NCBI RefSeq assembly: GCF_001969385.1
Contig: NZ_CP014796.1
Location: 248,001-312,000 of the forward strand
DNA: 64,000 bases
Origin: Salipiger profundus
GTDB lineage: Bacteria; Pseudomonadota; Alphaproteobacteria; Rhodobacterales; Rhodobacteraceae
Direction of reading: 5' to 3'
The notes beneath the pieces are model-generated. The model ran no database searches. It had not been told where the DNA came from and saw only the letters and a program-made list of their open reading frames with translations. Below are positions 50,905 to 60,151 of the stretch, in pieces (within the stretch, counting starts at the first letter, position 1; each line of letters opens with the position of its first letter). Position numbers and translations under genes: made by a program.

Positions 50905-52248
50905 ATGAACGACCCCAAAAGCTGGCTGCGCAAGAACCCGCAGGTCCGCACCATCCGCGTGGCGGCCTCGGACCTCAACGGACAACCGCGCGGCAAGCGT
51001 GTGCCCGCGCGCTTCGCCGACAAGGTGGTGGACGACGGCACCCGCTTCCCCCTCTCCGTGCTCAACCTCGACATCTGGGGCGAGGACATCGACGACAGCC
51101 CGCTGGTCTTCGAGACCGGCGACCGTGACGGCGTGCTCTGGCCGACAGAGCGCGGCTTCGTGCCGATGCCCTGGCTCGAGGCGCCGACGGCGCTGCTGCC
51201 GATCTGGATGTACCGCGAGGACGGGCGCCCCTTCGACGGCGACCCGCGGCACGCGCTGTCGTCGGTGCTCAAGCGCTACCGCAAGAAGGGGCTGACCCCG
51301 GTGGTGGCGATCGAGCTCGAGTTCTTCCTGATCGACGACAGCGGCAAGTCGCTGCAGGTGCCGATCTCGCCGCGCTCGCAGAAGCGGCGCAAGGCGGCCG
51401 AGGTCATGTCGATCCGCGCGCTCGATACATTCGACATCTTCTTCACCGACCTCTACGACGCCTGCGAGGACATGGACATCCCCGCCGACACGGCGATCTC
51501 GGAGGCGGGGCTCGGCCAGTTCGAGCTGAACCTGATGCACCAGCCCGACGCGCTGCGCGCCGCCGACGACGCGTGGTTCTTCAAGATGCTGGTGCGCGGG
51601 CTCGCCCGGCGGCACGGCTTCGCCGCGTCGTTCATGGCCAAGCCCTACCACGACTACCCCGGCTCGGGGATGCACGTGCATTTCTCGGTGCTCGACGAGG
51701 AAGGCAACAACATCTTCGACGACGGCGGGCCGCGCGGCACCGACACCATGCGCCACGCCGTCAGCGGGCTGATGGACGCGATGCACGACAGCACGCTGAT
51801 CTTCGCCCCGCATCTCAACAGCTACGACCGGCTGGTTCCCGAGAACCACGCGCCCTGCGGCATTTCCTGGGCCTACGAGAACCGTACCTCGGCGATCCGC
51901 ATTCCCGGTGGCAGCCCCAAGGGCCGGCGCATCGAGCACCGGGTCGCGGGCGGCGACGTGAACCCCTACCTGCTGCTCGCCACGCTGCTCGGCGCCGCGC
52001 TGAACGGCATCGAGGACGGCCGCGAGCCGCCGGCGCCGGTCACCGGAAACGCCTACGCGCAGGACCTGCCGCTGATCCCCGGCACCTGGGGCGACGCGAT
52101 GGACGCCTTCGAGCAGAGCGAGATCATGCCGCGCATCCTGCCCGAGGGGCTGATCCGCAACCTGCTGCTCACCAAGCGGCAGGAGCTGCTCTACATGTCG
52201 GAACTCACCCCCGAGGAACAGGTGGAAATCTATCTCGACACGGTCTGA
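50905..52248 (+). CDS. Glutamine-synthetase-family ligase 1 (gamma-glutamylputrescine synthetase-like)
   Basis: 447 residues with GS beta-grasp and catalytic domains: VVAIELEFFLID (metal Glu), SEAGLGQFELNLMHQ, GSGMHVHFSVLDEEG (nucleotide/His loop), ENRTSAIRIPGG (glutamate/Arg). The family ligates glutamate to amines such as putrescine, ethanolamine or isopropylamine (PuuA/IpuC). GS of nitrogen assimilation is excluded by short length and divergent tail. First gene of the Puu-like operon. Confidence 0.9.
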   Translation: MNDPKSWLRKNPQVRTIRVAASDLNGQPRGKRVPARFADKVVDDGTRFPLSVLNLDIWGEDIDDSPLVFETGDRDGVLWPTERGFVPMPWLEAPTALLPIWMYREDGRPFDGDPRHALSSVLKRYRKKGLTPVVAIELEFFLIDDSGKSLQVPISPRSQKRRKAAEVMSIRALDTFDIFFTDLYDACEDMDIPADTAISEAGLGQFELNLMHQPDALRAADDAWFFKMLVRGLARRHGFAASFMAKPYHDYPGSGMHVHFSVLDEEGNNIFDDGGPRGTDTMRHAVSGLMDAMHDSTLIFAPHLNSYDRLVPENHAPCGISWAYENRTSAIRIPGGSPKGRRIEHRVAGGDVNPYLLLATLLGAALNGIEDGREPPAPVTGNAYAQDLPLIPGTWGDAMDAFEQSEIMPRILPEGLIRNLLLTKRQELLYMSELTPEEQVEIYLDTV

Positions 52249-52311
52249 GCGCCCCTTGCCGCCCCCTCGCGGCGGCACTAGGCTCTGGCCCAGCAAAGAC
52301 ATCGGTGTTTC

Positions 52312-52998
52312 ATGAAAATCGGCATTCTGCAGCCCGGGCTGGTCCCGGACGAAATCCTCGAGGAAGTCGGGGATTACGACACGCAATTCCACAAGCTGCT
52401 CGACGGTCACGGCTTCGACTTCGAGACGTGGAAGGTGGTCAACGGCGAGTTTCCCGCCGGCCCCGAGGACGCCGACGGCTGGCTCATCACCGGCTCGCGC
52501 CACGGAGCCTACGAGGATCACCCGTGGATGGCGCCGCTCGAGGAGCTGATCCGCGCCATCGACGCCGCCGGCAAGCCGCTCATCGGCGTCTGCTTCGGGC
52601 ACCAGGTCATCGCGCAGGCGCTTGGAGGCCGGGTCGAGAAATCCGACAAGGGCTGGGTCATCGGGCCGACCCTCTACCGCTATGCGGACGGCAGCGTGAA
52701 GCTGGTGAACGCCTGGCACCAGGACCAGGTGACGGCGCTGCCGCCGGGGGCCGAGGTCGTCGCCTCGTCGGAGAAATGCCCGAACGCGGCGATCCTCTAC
52801 CCGGGGCGCGCCTACACGGTGCAGCCGCACCCGGAGTTCCGCCGCAACTACGTCGACAGCCTGATCCAGCACCGGGCGCCGGGCGTGGTGCCGCAACCGC
52901 TGATCGAGGATGCGGCCTCGAAGCTCGAGATGCCGCTCGACAGCGCAGACCTCGGCGCGCAGTTCGCGCGCTTCTTCAAGGAAGGGCGCATCGCATGA
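52312..52998 (+). CDS. Class I glutamine amidotransferase-like hydrolase (PuuD-like)
   Basis: 228 residues with the triad of class I GATases: nucleophile Cys94 in GVCFGHQVIAQALGG, and His and Glu in VQPHPEF. Instead of amidotransfer it most likely hydrolyses a gamma-glutamyl bond, as PuuD does to release GABA from gamma-glutamyl-GABA, though the GVCFGHQ form is closer to the GuaA-like GATase1 group. Stop overlaps the next start (ATGA). Confidence 0.85.
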   Translation: MKIGILQPGLVPDEILEEVGDYDTQFHKLLDGHGFDFETWKVVNGEFPAGPEDADGWLITGSRHGAYEDHPWMAPLEELIRAIDAAGKPLIGVCFGHQVIAQALGGRVEKSDKGWVIGPTLYRYADGSVKLVNAWHQDQVTALPPGAEVVASSEKCPNAAILYPGRAYTVQPHPEFRRNYVDSLIQHRAPGVVPQPLIEDAASKLEMPLDSADLGAQFARFFKEGRIA

Positions 52999-54353
52999 AC
53001 GACTGGATCGCGAACCTGCCGCCCGCCGCCGCGGCCTATCTCGAGGGCCGCAGGCTCGACGAGGTCGAGTGCATCATCTCGGACCTGCCGGGCATCGCCC
53101 GCGGCAAGGCCGTGCCGGCGTCGAAATTCGCCCGGCAGCCCTATTTCCACCTGCCGGATTCGATCTTCTACCAGACCATCACCGGCGAATGGGGCGAGGC
53201 CGCCGGCGACGAGGGCTTCATCGAGCGCGACATGATCCTCAAGCCCGACATGAGCACCGCCTCGGCGGCGCCATGGACCGGCGACTGGACGCTGCAGGTC
53301 ATCCACGACGCCTTCGACCGGCACGGCACGCCGGTGCCCTTCTCGCCGCGCAACGTGCTGAAGCGGGTGGTGAAGCTCTACGAGGAGCAGGGCTGGGAGC
53401 CGATCGTGGCGCCGGAGATGGAGTTCTTCATCGTCGCGCGCAACCTCGACCCGGCCAAGGACATCGAGCCGATGATGGGCCGCTCGGGCCGCCCCGCCGC
53501 CGCGCGGCAGGCCTACAGCATGACCGCCGTCGACGAGTTCGGCCCGGTGATCGACGACATCTACGACTTTGCCGAAGCACAGGGCTTCGAGATCGATGGC
53601 ATCACCCAGGAAGGCGGCGCCGGCCAGCTCGAGATCAACCTGCGGCACGGCGACCCGGTGAAGCTTGCCGACGAGGTGTTCTTCTTCAAGCGGCTGATCC
53701 GAGAGGCCGCCCTGCGGCACGACTGCTTCGCCACCTTCATGGCCAAGCCGATCGCCGACGAGCCGGGCTCGGCCATGCACATCCACCACTCGGTGATGGA
53801 CGCCGAGACCGGGCGCAACATCTTCTCGGGCCCGCAGGGCGGCGAGACCGATGCCTTCTACCACTTCATCGGCGGGCTGCAGACCCACCTGCCCTCGGCG
53901 GTGGCGATGCTGGCGCCCTACGTGAATTCCTACCGCCGCTACGTGCGCGACCATGCGGCGCCGATCAACCTCGAGTGGGGCCGCGACAACCGCACCACCG
54001 GCATCCGCATCCCGCTGTCGGGATCGGACTCGCGCCGGGTCGAGAACCGGCTCGCGGGGATGGACTGCAACCCCTACCTCGGGATCGCGGCGTCGCTGGC
54101 CTGCGGCTACCTCGGGATGATGCAGGAGCAGCGCCCGTCGAAGCAGTTCCGGGGCGATGCCTACGAGGGCGAGGGCGACATTCCCCGCGTGCTGGGCTCG
54201 GCGCTCGATCTCTGGGACGAGGCGAGCGAATTGCACGACGTGCTGGGGCCCGAGTTCGCCCGGGTCTACTCGATCGTGAAGCGCGCCGAGTACGAGGAGT
54301 TCCTGTCGGTGATCTCGCCGTGGGAGCGCGAGCACCTGCTGCTGAACGTCTGA
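52995..54353 (+). CDS. Glutamine-synthetase-family ligase 2
   Basis: 452 residues: VAPEMEFFIVAR (metal Glu), ITQEGGAGQLEINLRHGDP, SAMHIHHSVMD, DNRTTGIRIPLSGSDSRRVENRLAG. Second GS-like ligase of the operon, clearly different from ligase 1 (different N-terminal half), so probably acts on another amine or at another step. ATGA overlap with the GATase gene. Confidence 0.9.
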   Translation: MNDWIANLPPAAAAYLEGRRLDEVECIISDLPGIARGKAVPASKFARQPYFHLPDSIFYQTITGEWGEAAGDEGFIERDMILKPDMSTASAAPWTGDWTLQVIHDAFDRHGTPVPFSPRNVLKRVVKLYEEQGWEPIVAPEMEFFIVARNLDPAKDIEPMMGRSGRPAAARQAYSMTAVDEFGPVIDDIYDFAEAQGFEIDGITQEGGAGQLEINLRHGDPVKLADEVFFFKRLIREAALRHDCFATFMAKPIADEPGSAMHIHHSVMDAETGRNIFSGPQGGETDAFYHFIGGLQTHLPSAVAMLAPYVNSYRRYVRDHAAPINLEWGRDNRTTGIRIPLSGSDSRRVENRLAGMDCNPYLGIAASLACGYLGMMQEQRPSKQFRGDAYEGEGDIPRVLGSALDLWDEASELHDVLGPEFARVYSIVKRAEYEEFLSVISPWEREHLLLNV

Positions 54354-54364
54354 GCCCGAAGGCC

Positions 54365-54437
54365 GGGGTCGCGGGGGCGCTGCCCCCTCGGCGCGTGCCG
54401 CGCCTCACCCCCGAGGGTATTTGGAAAGAGAAGAAGG
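54365..54437 (+). repeat. Two-hairpin intergenic element, copy B
   Basis: Hairpin 1 GGGGGC-GCT-GCCCCC (54373-54387), hairpin 2 GGCGCG-TGC-CGCGCC (54390-54404), tail TCACCCCCGAGGGTATTTGG and AAAGAGAAGAAGGG. The last bases provide the ribosome site of the following GTG gene. Confidence 0.88.
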
Positions 54438-54445
54438 GGCGGTCC

Positions 54446-55747
54446 GTGGATCTGCTGTTTTCCAACGACACGCGCGGGGCCTACCCGCAGAGCTGGTATG
54501 CCGCCACGGCGATGGAGCTGCCGGCGTTTCCGGCGCTCGAGGGCGCGCAGCGTGCCGACGTCTGCATCGTCGGCGCCGGCTACACCGGGCTGTCGGCGGC
54601 GCTGCACATGGCCGAGGCTGGGCTCGATGTGGTGCTGCTCGACGCGCACCGGGTGGGCTTCGGGGCCTCGGGGCGCAACGGCGGGCAGCTCGGGTCGGGC
54701 CAGCGTCAGGACCAGCTGACGCTCGAGGCGATGGTGGGCCGTGACGACGCGCGCAAGCTTTGGGAGCTCGGCGAGGAGGCCAAGGATCTCGTGCGCGGGC
54801 TGATCGCGCGGCACGGCATCGACTGCCACCTGCGCGACGGCGTGGCCTGGTGCGGCTCTCGCCCGGCCGAGGTGGCGCATCTGCACGAGTATGCCGCCCA
54901 CATGCGCGACGCCTACGGCTACGACATCGAGACGCTGGACGCCGAGGCCTTCCGCACGCTCTGCCCCTCGCCTGACTACCGCGGCGGCGTGCTCGACATG
55001 GGGGCGGCGCATCTGCACCCGCTGCGTTTCGCGCAGGGCCTTGCAAAGGCCGCCGCCGGGGCCGGGGCGCGGATCTTCGAGAAGAGCTTCGTCACCGCTG
55101 TCGAGGAGGGCGAAAGCTGTGTCGTGACCTGCGAGCGTGGCTCGGTGCGGGCCGATCACGTGGTCTATGCCGGCAACGGCTACCTCGGGCGGCTGCAACC
55201 GAAGGTCGCGCGGCGGGTCATGCCGATCAACAACTTCATCGCTGCGACGGAGCCCCTGGGCGCGCGCACCCGCGAGGTGCTGACCCGCGACGTGGCGGTG
55301 GCGGATTCGCGGCACGTGGTGAACTACTTCCGCCTCAGCCACGACGGACGACTGCTGTTCGGCGGTGGCGAGAGCTACGGCTACCGTTTCCCCTCGGACA
55401 TCCCCGCCAAGGTGCGCAAGCCGATGCTGGAGATCTTCCCGCAGCTCGCGGACGTGCGCATCGACTACGCCTGGGGCGGCACGCTCGGCATCACCATGAA
55501 GCGGCTGCCGTTCCTCGCGCGGCTTGCGCCGAACGTGCTCTCGGCCTCGGGCTACTCGGGCCACGGGGTCGGCACCGCCGTCCACGCCGGCCGGCTGCTG
55601 GCCGAGGCGGTACGCGGCCAGTCCGAGGGCTTCGACGCCATGGCAGCGCTGCCGACGCCCACCTTCCCCGGCGGCCCCGCCTTTCGCACGCCGCTGCTGA
55701 CGCTGGCGATGACCTGGTACGCCCTGCGCGACCGCATCGGGGTCTGA
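54446..55747 (+). CDS. FAD-dependent amine oxidase (PuuB-like)
   Basis: 433 residues from a GTG preceded by GAAGAAGGGG. DAO fold with ADP-binding VCIVGAGYTGLSAAL (GxGxxG), VGFGASGRNGGQL (the FAD-linked Arg-Asn-Gly-Gly of the PuuB/glycine-oxidase group), and a C-terminal GYSGHGVGTA. Expected role: oxidative deamination of the gamma-glutamyl-amine. Completes a glutamylation-oxidation-hydrolysis set with the upstream genes. Confidence 0.9.
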   Translation: MDLLFSNDTRGAYPQSWYAATAMELPAFPALEGAQRADVCIVGAGYTGLSAALHMAEAGLDVVLLDAHRVGFGASGRNGGQLGSGQRQDQLTLEAMVGRDDARKLWELGEEAKDLVRGLIARHGIDCHLRDGVAWCGSRPAEVAHLHEYAAHMRDAYGYDIETLDAEAFRTLCPSPDYRGGVLDMGAAHLHPLRFAQGLAKAAAGAGARIFEKSFVTAVEEGESCVVTCERGSVRADHVVYAGNGYLGRLQPKVARRVMPINNFIAATEPLGARTREVLTRDVAVADSRHVVNYFRLSHDGRLLFGGGESYGYRFPSDIPAKVRKPMLEIFPQLADVRIDYAWGGTLGITMKRLPFLARLAPNVLSASGYSGHGVGTAVHAGRLLAEAVRGQSEGFDAMAALPTPTFPGGPAFRTPLLTLAMTWYALRDRIGV

Positions 55748-55779
55748 GCGCCTCCGCGACCCGCTGTCACATCTGAAAG

Positions 55780-55806
55780 AAACCGCCGCCCCTGCGCGGC
55801 GGTTTT
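55780..55806 (+). terminator. Rho-independent terminator of the Puu-like operon
   Basis: AAACCGCCGC-N6-GCGGCGGTTTT: perfect 10-bp stem ending in TTTT, 32 bp after the oxidase stop. Confidence 0.8.
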
Positions 55807-55869
55807 CACTTGGCTGTCACAGACACGGTGTTTAAGCTTTCCCGAAATGACCTTTCGGGATTTTGAAAT

Positions 55870-57081
55870 ATGACTGCCCTGCCCAACATGCATGACGCCG
55901 AGCCCATTCCGGCCGAGGCGCGCGCCGAGATCGATCGCCTGCTGCAATCGGGCGACCTTTTCCGTTACACCGCGCCCGAGGATGCACCCGTCGCCCTGCT
56001 CGAGCGCGAGTTCGCGGCGATGATGGGCGTGAAATACGCGCTGGCGGTGTCGAGCTGCTCGGCCGCGCTGTTCCTGTCGCTGAAGGCGCTGGGGCTGCCG
56101 CGCGACGCCCGCGTGATGATCCCCGGCTTCACCTTCGCCGCGGTGCCCTCGGCAGTGATCCACGCGGATTGCATCCCGGTTCTCTGCGAGGTCGGCACGA
56201 ACTACCGCGTGGACCTCGCCGATTTCGAGGCGAAGCTCGACGGCGTGCAGGCGGTGATCATCAGCCACATGCGCGGCCACACCTCGGACATGGACGCCAT
56301 CATGGCGCTCTGCGACGCGCGCGGCATCCCGGTGGTCGAAGACGCGGCGCACTCGCTGGGCACCGTCTGGGACGGGCGCAAGATCGGCACAATCGGCCGG
56401 ATCGGCTGTTTCTCGTTCCAGAGCTACAAGCTGGTGAACGCGGGCGAAGGCGGCATCCTCATCACCGATAACGCCGACGTTGTGGCGCAGGCGGTGATCC
56501 TTTCGGGCGCCTACGAGCACAACTGGAAGAAGCACATGGACCGGGGCGACAACAGCGACGCGCTCGCGACGGCCTTCGATCGCTGGCAGAACAAGCTGCC
56601 GCTCTACAACCTTCGCATGTCGAACCTCTCGGCAGCGGTGATCCGGCCGCAGCTGCCCCATGTCGAGCGCCGGGTGCGCGACGGTCGCCGCAACCACGAT
56701 TTCGTCGCCGACCGCCTGTCGCAGAGCCCGTGGATCGAGGTTCCGGCCGCGCTCGGGCCGGAAGAGCGCGCCCCGGACTCGCTGCAGTTCAACCTGGTCG
56801 GCATGGATCGCGACGAGATGCGCAGCTTCGCCGAGACCGCCGCCGCCATGGGCGTGAAGGTGCAGGTCTTCGGCCTGTCGTCGGACAACGCCCGCGCCTT
56901 CTGGAACTGGCAGTTCCTGCCCGAGATGCCCGAGCTGCCCCGCACCCGTGCGATGCTCGAGGCGGCCTGCGACACGCGCCTTCCCGCACGGCTGACGCTC
57001 GAGAACTGCGCCGCAGTGGCCGATGTTCTGATCGACGCCGCCGAGGCGGTGATGGGCGAAACGCGCGCCTACGGCACCTGA
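55870..57081 (+). CDS. DegT/DnrJ/EryC1-family aminotransferase
   Basis: 403 residues. PLP Lys in FSFQSYKLVNAGEGG (near 191), cofactor Asp in VVEDAAHSLG and aromatic residues of the family; C-terminal swap region (NWQFLPEMPELPRTRAMLEAAC). Such enzymes aminate keto-sugars or cyclitols, and a sub-branch acts on small amino-acid-like substrates. Its own promoter lies in the 122-bp spacer behind the Puu terminator. No sugar-nucleotide genes are adjacent, so the substrate is open. Confidence 0.85.
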   Translation: MTALPNMHDAEPIPAEARAEIDRLLQSGDLFRYTAPEDAPVALLEREFAAMMGVKYALAVSSCSAALFLSLKALGLPRDARVMIPGFTFAAVPSAVIHADCIPVLCEVGTNYRVDLADFEAKLDGVQAVIISHMRGHTSDMDAIMALCDARGIPVVEDAAHSLGTVWDGRKIGTIGRIGCFSFQSYKLVNAGEGGILITDNADVVAQAVILSGAYEHNWKKHMDRGDNSDALATAFDRWQNKLPLYNLRMSNLSAAVIRPQLPHVERRVRDGRRNHDFVADRLSQSPWIEVPAALGPEERAPDSLQFNLVGMDRDEMRSFAETAAAMGVKVQVFGLSSDNARAFWNWQFLPEMPELPRTRAMLEAACDTRLPARLTLENCAAVADVLIDAAEAVMGETRAYGT

Positions 57082-57096
57082 CATCCTGCAAAACAA

Positions 57097-57132
57097 GACC
57101 GCAGGCTGGGTCGCGAAACCCACCCTGCGGTC
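57097..57132. terminator. Bidirectional stem-loop between aminotransferase and phaR
   Basis: 15-nt arms (GACCGCAGGCTGGGT / ACCCACCCTGCGGTC) with a single C/C mismatch and 6-nt loop, between convergent genes. Probably terminates both. Confidence 0.65.
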
Positions 57133-57156
57133 CGGGATGCAGCGGGCAAGACCGCC

Positions 57157-57705
57157 CTACTTGTTCATCTTCGAGAGTTTCGCCTGAAGCTCGGCAAGCT
57201 GCTTCTTGATGGCGTCGAGGTCTTCCTCCGTCTCGCCGCCCTCGGCTTCGGGGCCCGACCACTGGTTGCCCATCTTGCCGGTCATCGCCTTCATGAAGGC
57301 TTCCTGTTGCGCCTGCATCGCCTCGAACCCGGGGATCTTCGGCATCATCGGATTCGACGACATGCTCTCGGCCCATTTCGACTGGCTGTCGCGGAACATC
57401 TCGAAGCTCGCCGCGAGGAATTGCGGCACTGCCGAGGTCGCCTGCGTGGTGTAGCTCCGCACGAGATCGGTCAGCACGTTGATCGGCAGCACGCTCTCGC
57501 CGCGGCTTTCGTGCTCGGCCACGATCTGAAGCAGGTACTGGCGGGTCAGGTCGTCTCCGGACTTGAGGTCGACGATCTGAACGTCCCGACCGTCGCGAAT
57601 GAAGCCCGCGATGTCCTCCAGCGTGACGTAGTCGCTCGTCTCCGTGTTGTAGAGACGACGGCTGGCGTAGCGCTTGATCAGCAGCGGTTTGTCCTTGTCA
57701 GCCAC
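57157..57705 (-). CDS. phaR: Polyhydroxyalkanoate synthesis repressor PhaR
   Basis: 182 residues. The N-terminal PHB/PHA-binding domain PLLIKRYASRRLYNTETSDYVTLEDIAGFIRDGRDVQIVD is diagnostic for PhaR; then the accumulation-regulatory domain with LPINVLTDLVRSYTTQA and a Met/Gln-rich middle, and a C-terminal coiled-coil (LDAIKKQLAELQAKLSKMNK). Represses phasin genes and binds PHA granules. PHA synthase genes are not in the window. Confidence 0.95.
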   Translation of the reverse strand: MADKDKPLLIKRYASRRLYNTETSDYVTLEDIAGFIRDGRDVQIVDLKSGDDLTRQYLLQIVAEHESRGESVLPINVLTDLVRSYTTQATSAVPQFLAASFEMFRDSQSKWAESMSSNPMMPKIPGFEAMQAQQEAFMKAMTGKMGNQWSGPEAEGGETEEDLDAIKKQLAELQAKLSKMNK

Positions 57706-57800
57706 GTCTTGCCCTCCCTGGCGTGCAGCGTTGCAGAAAAGCCTATGCGAGCGCAGAAAAAAAGAAAAGCCTTTGATTTACCATGCACAACACCGGGCCC

Positions 57801-58772
57801 TCAGTCGTCGGCGGCGGCCCGGATGCGGTCAATGAAAGCCTGCGTCCCGCGCGACGCCTCGAGCGGCAGCGGCCAGTCGGCCCCTTCCAGCACGGCGCGG
57901 TTGAAGGCCTCGACCTGCAGCACATAGTGATCGTCGCGCGGCCAGCGCCAGGTCTCGACCGACAGATCGGCCCGGTGCAGCTCGACGCGCGGTTCGCCGA
58001 AGACGCGCGCATTGAAGGGCACCGGCAGCCGCATGACCGCCTTCTCGCCATGCACCACGATTTCCTGCCAGGGCGCGGCGCGCATCGAGATACGACCGGA
58101 GTAGAGGAACCCCGGAAACCGAGCGGTCAGATGCACGCTGGCGTCGACACCGTTCAGCCAGTCCGCTTCGACCGAAAGCAGCGCCTCCGGCTCCTGCCCT
58201 GTCAGCAGGCGAACCGCGCCAAAGGCATAGATGCCGATATCTCCCAATGCGCCGCCGCCGGTCTCAGGCCGATTGCGGATGTTGTCGAGATCGTCGTTGA
58301 AGAACGACAGGGTCGAGTCGATGCGAATGATCCTCCCAAGCGCACCTTCCTCGATCAGCGCGCGCGCCTTGGCATACTGCGGGTGATGCGCGACCATCCA
58401 GGCTTCCGCGATAAGCATGCCGGTGCGGTCGCGGGTCTCGATCAGCCCGTCGATCTCCTCGGCCTGCATCGCGATGGGCTTCTCGCAAAGCACGTGCTTG
58501 CCGGCCTCGGCTGCCTTCCGCGACCATGCGACATGCATGGCGTTCGGCAGCGGGATGTAGACCGCGTCGATGCCGGGATCGGCAAGCAGCGCGTCGTAGT
58601 CCTCGAAGATGCGCAGACCGGGCGCGAAAGCCTCGAAGGGCGCCGCCTTGTCCCGCGAAGATGTCGCGATCGCCGCCAACGCACCGCCCCGCGCCGCATG
58701 AATGGCCGGCGCCATGTACTCACGCGCGAATTTTGCGGCCCCCAGGATACCCCAGCGCAGATGGTCTGCCAT
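57801..58772 (-). CDS. Gfo/Idh/MocA-family oxidoreductase 2
   Basis: 323 residues from ATG 58772. Rossmann motif WGILGAAKFAREYMAPAI, the EKP motif CEKPIAMQAEEI, and AWMVAHHPQYAKARAL at the substrate site. NAD(P)-dependent sugar or dihydrodiol dehydrogenase type. It is distant in sequence from the Gfo at 32338. Upstream on the coding strand is repeat copy C. Confidence 0.9.
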   Translation of the reverse strand: MADHLRWGILGAAKFAREYMAPAIHAARGGALAAIATSSRDKAAPFEAFAPGLRIFEDYDALLADPGIDAVYIPLPNAMHVAWSRKAAEAGKHVLCEKPIAMQAEEIDGLIETRDRTGMLIAEAWMVAHHPQYAKARALIEEGALGRIIRIDSTLSFFNDDLDNIRNRPETGGGALGDIGIYAFGAVRLLTGQEPEALLSVEADWLNGVDASVHLTARFPGFLYSGRISMRAAPWQEIVVHGEKAVMRLPVPFNARVFGEPRVELHRADLSVETWRWPRDDHYVLQVEAFNRAVLEGADWPLPLEASRGTQAFIDRIRAAADD

Positions 58773-58870
58773 GTTTCGCCTCCTCCGGTTCTGCTCCGGC
58801 ACGACCCTAACGCACCCACCGCGGCCCGCAACCCGGGCACGGACCTCTACCATTGCAAAGCAAGCCCCGG

Positions 58871-58937
58871 CCCTTCTTCTCTTTCCAAATACCCTCGGGG
58901 GTGAATGCGGCGCAGCCGCAGAGGGGGCAGAGCCCCC
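58871..58937 (-). repeat. Two-hairpin intergenic element, copy C
   Basis: In minus-strand orientation: hairpin 1 GGGGGC-TCT-GCCCCC (58923-58937), hairpin 2 TGCGGC-N3-GCCGCA (58906-58920), tail ATTCACCCCCGAGGGTATTT then GGAAAGAGAAGAAGGG. Its tail is identical to copy B over the last 25 or so bases. It lies between rpoH and the Gfo/Idh gene, pointing into the latter. Confidence 0.88.
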
Positions 58938-58946
58938 TTCCCCGAC

Positions 58947-58983
58947 AAAAAAAGACACCCGCCCGGACAAACGGGCGGGTGTC
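58947..58983 (-). terminator. Rho-independent terminator of rpoH
   Basis: Perfect 12-bp stem (minus strand GACACCCGCCCG / CGGGCGGGTGTC) with a 6-nt loop, followed in rpoH direction by seven T. Classic intrinsic terminator. Confidence 0.85.
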
Positions 58984-59013
58984 ATCATTCACGGTATGGC
59001 GGACGCGCCGAGG

Positions 59014-59910
59014 TCAGGCGCCGGCAAGCATCCCCTGGTCCTGCGCAAGCTCACGCATACGCTTCTGCAGTTTCTCGAAGGCACGCACCTCGATCTGACG
59101 AATGCGCTCGCGGCTCACGTCATAGGTTCCCGACAGTTCCTCGAGCGTCACCGGCTGCTCGGCAAGACGGCGCTGCGTGAGAATGTCCTTCTCGCGATCA
59201 TTGAGCACGTCCATGGCCTGTGCCAGCAGTTCACGGCGCGCCTCGAGCTCGTTGCGCTCGGCGTATTCGGTCGCCTGGTCGGCTTCCTCGTCCTCGAGCC
59301 AGTCCTGCCATTGCATCGAACTCTCGTCGTCGCTGCCGACGGTGGCGTTGAGCGACGCATCACCGCCCGACATGCGGCGGTTCATCGAGATCACCTCGTC
59401 CTCGGTCACGCCGAGGTCGGTGGCGATCCGCTGAACATGCTCGGGCCGCAAATCACCGTCCTCGAGCGCGCCGATGCGCGACTTGGCCTTGCGCAGGTTG
59501 AAGAACAGCTTCTTCTGCGCGCTCGTCGTGCCGAGCTTCACGAGGCTCCACGACCGCAGGATGTACTCCTGGATCGAGGCCCGGATCCACCACATGGCAT
59601 AGGTGGCAAGGCGGAAGCCCTTCTCGGGATCGAACCGCTTCACCGCCTGCATGAGACCGACGTTGGCTTCCGAGATGACCTCGGCCTGCGGCAGGCCATA
59701 GCCACGATATCCCATCGCGATCTTCGCGGCGAGGCGCAGGTGACTGGTCACGAGGCGATGCGCGGACTCGGCGTCCTGATCCTCGACCCAGCGCTTGGCC
59801 AGCATGTATTCCTCTTCGGGCTCCAGAAGCGGAAACTTCCGGATCTCGGAGAGATAGCGGCTGAGGCCCGCCTCAGGGGACGGTGCCGGGAGATTGGCAT
59901 AGTTGCTCAC
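59014..59910 (-). CDS. rpoH: RNA polymerase sigma-32 factor RpoH
   Basis: 298 residues from GTG 59910 (VSNYANLPAPSPEAGLSRYLSEIRKFPLLEPEEEYMLAKRW, the typical alphaproteobacterial start; an ATG at 59940 is in frame). Region 2 has the RpoH box-like SLVKLGTTSAQKKLFFNLRK, and region 4 ends in VTLEELSGTYDVSRERIRQIEVRAFEKLQ. Directs heat-shock transcription. Intrinsic terminator behind it. Confidence 0.95.
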   Translation of the reverse strand: MSNYANLPAPSPEAGLSRYLSEIRKFPLLEPEEEYMLAKRWVEDQDAESAHRLVTSHLRLAAKIAMGYRGYGLPQAEVISEANVGLMQAVKRFDPEKGFRLATYAMWWIRASIQEYILRSWSLVKLGTTSAQKKLFFNLRKAKSRIGALEDGDLRPEHVQRIATDLGVTEDEVISMNRRMSGGDASLNATVGSDDESSMQWQDWLEDEEADQATEYAERNELEARRELLAQAMDVLNDREKDILTQRRLAEQPVTLEELSGTYDVSRERIRQIEVRAFEKLQKRMRELAQDQGMLAGA

Positions 59911-60151
59911 TGTCCCAGTATACTCCAATGTTACAGGGCTTAACATTCCATATGGGAACGCGCCTGGAGAATTGCAAGTTGCATGGCTCGGCGACACGGA
60001 TCGTGCCCGCCATTGGCTGTCATCATCCTAACGCAAGCGTCCGTCGCATTGATCCGTCAAAACGACGCGCTCACGAGGTTGGGAAAACCTTTACAGATGT
60101 GCATTGATTCATGGAATTGGCCGAAATTGCACTCGCAATGTGCGCAAACGA
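59911..60151. promoter_or_regulatory. rpoH promoter region
   Basis: 241 bp between rpoH and the RluA-type gene, both on the minus strand. It must carry the rpoH promoter, is A+T-richer than the flanks, but no clear sigma-32 (CTTGAA/CCCCAT) or sigma-70 pair could be aligned by eye. Confidence 0.4.

Noticed and set aside
58807..58992. A small minus frame over repeat copy C and the rpoH terminator
   Set aside because: Its sequence is just the repeat and the hairpin translated; no ribosome site.
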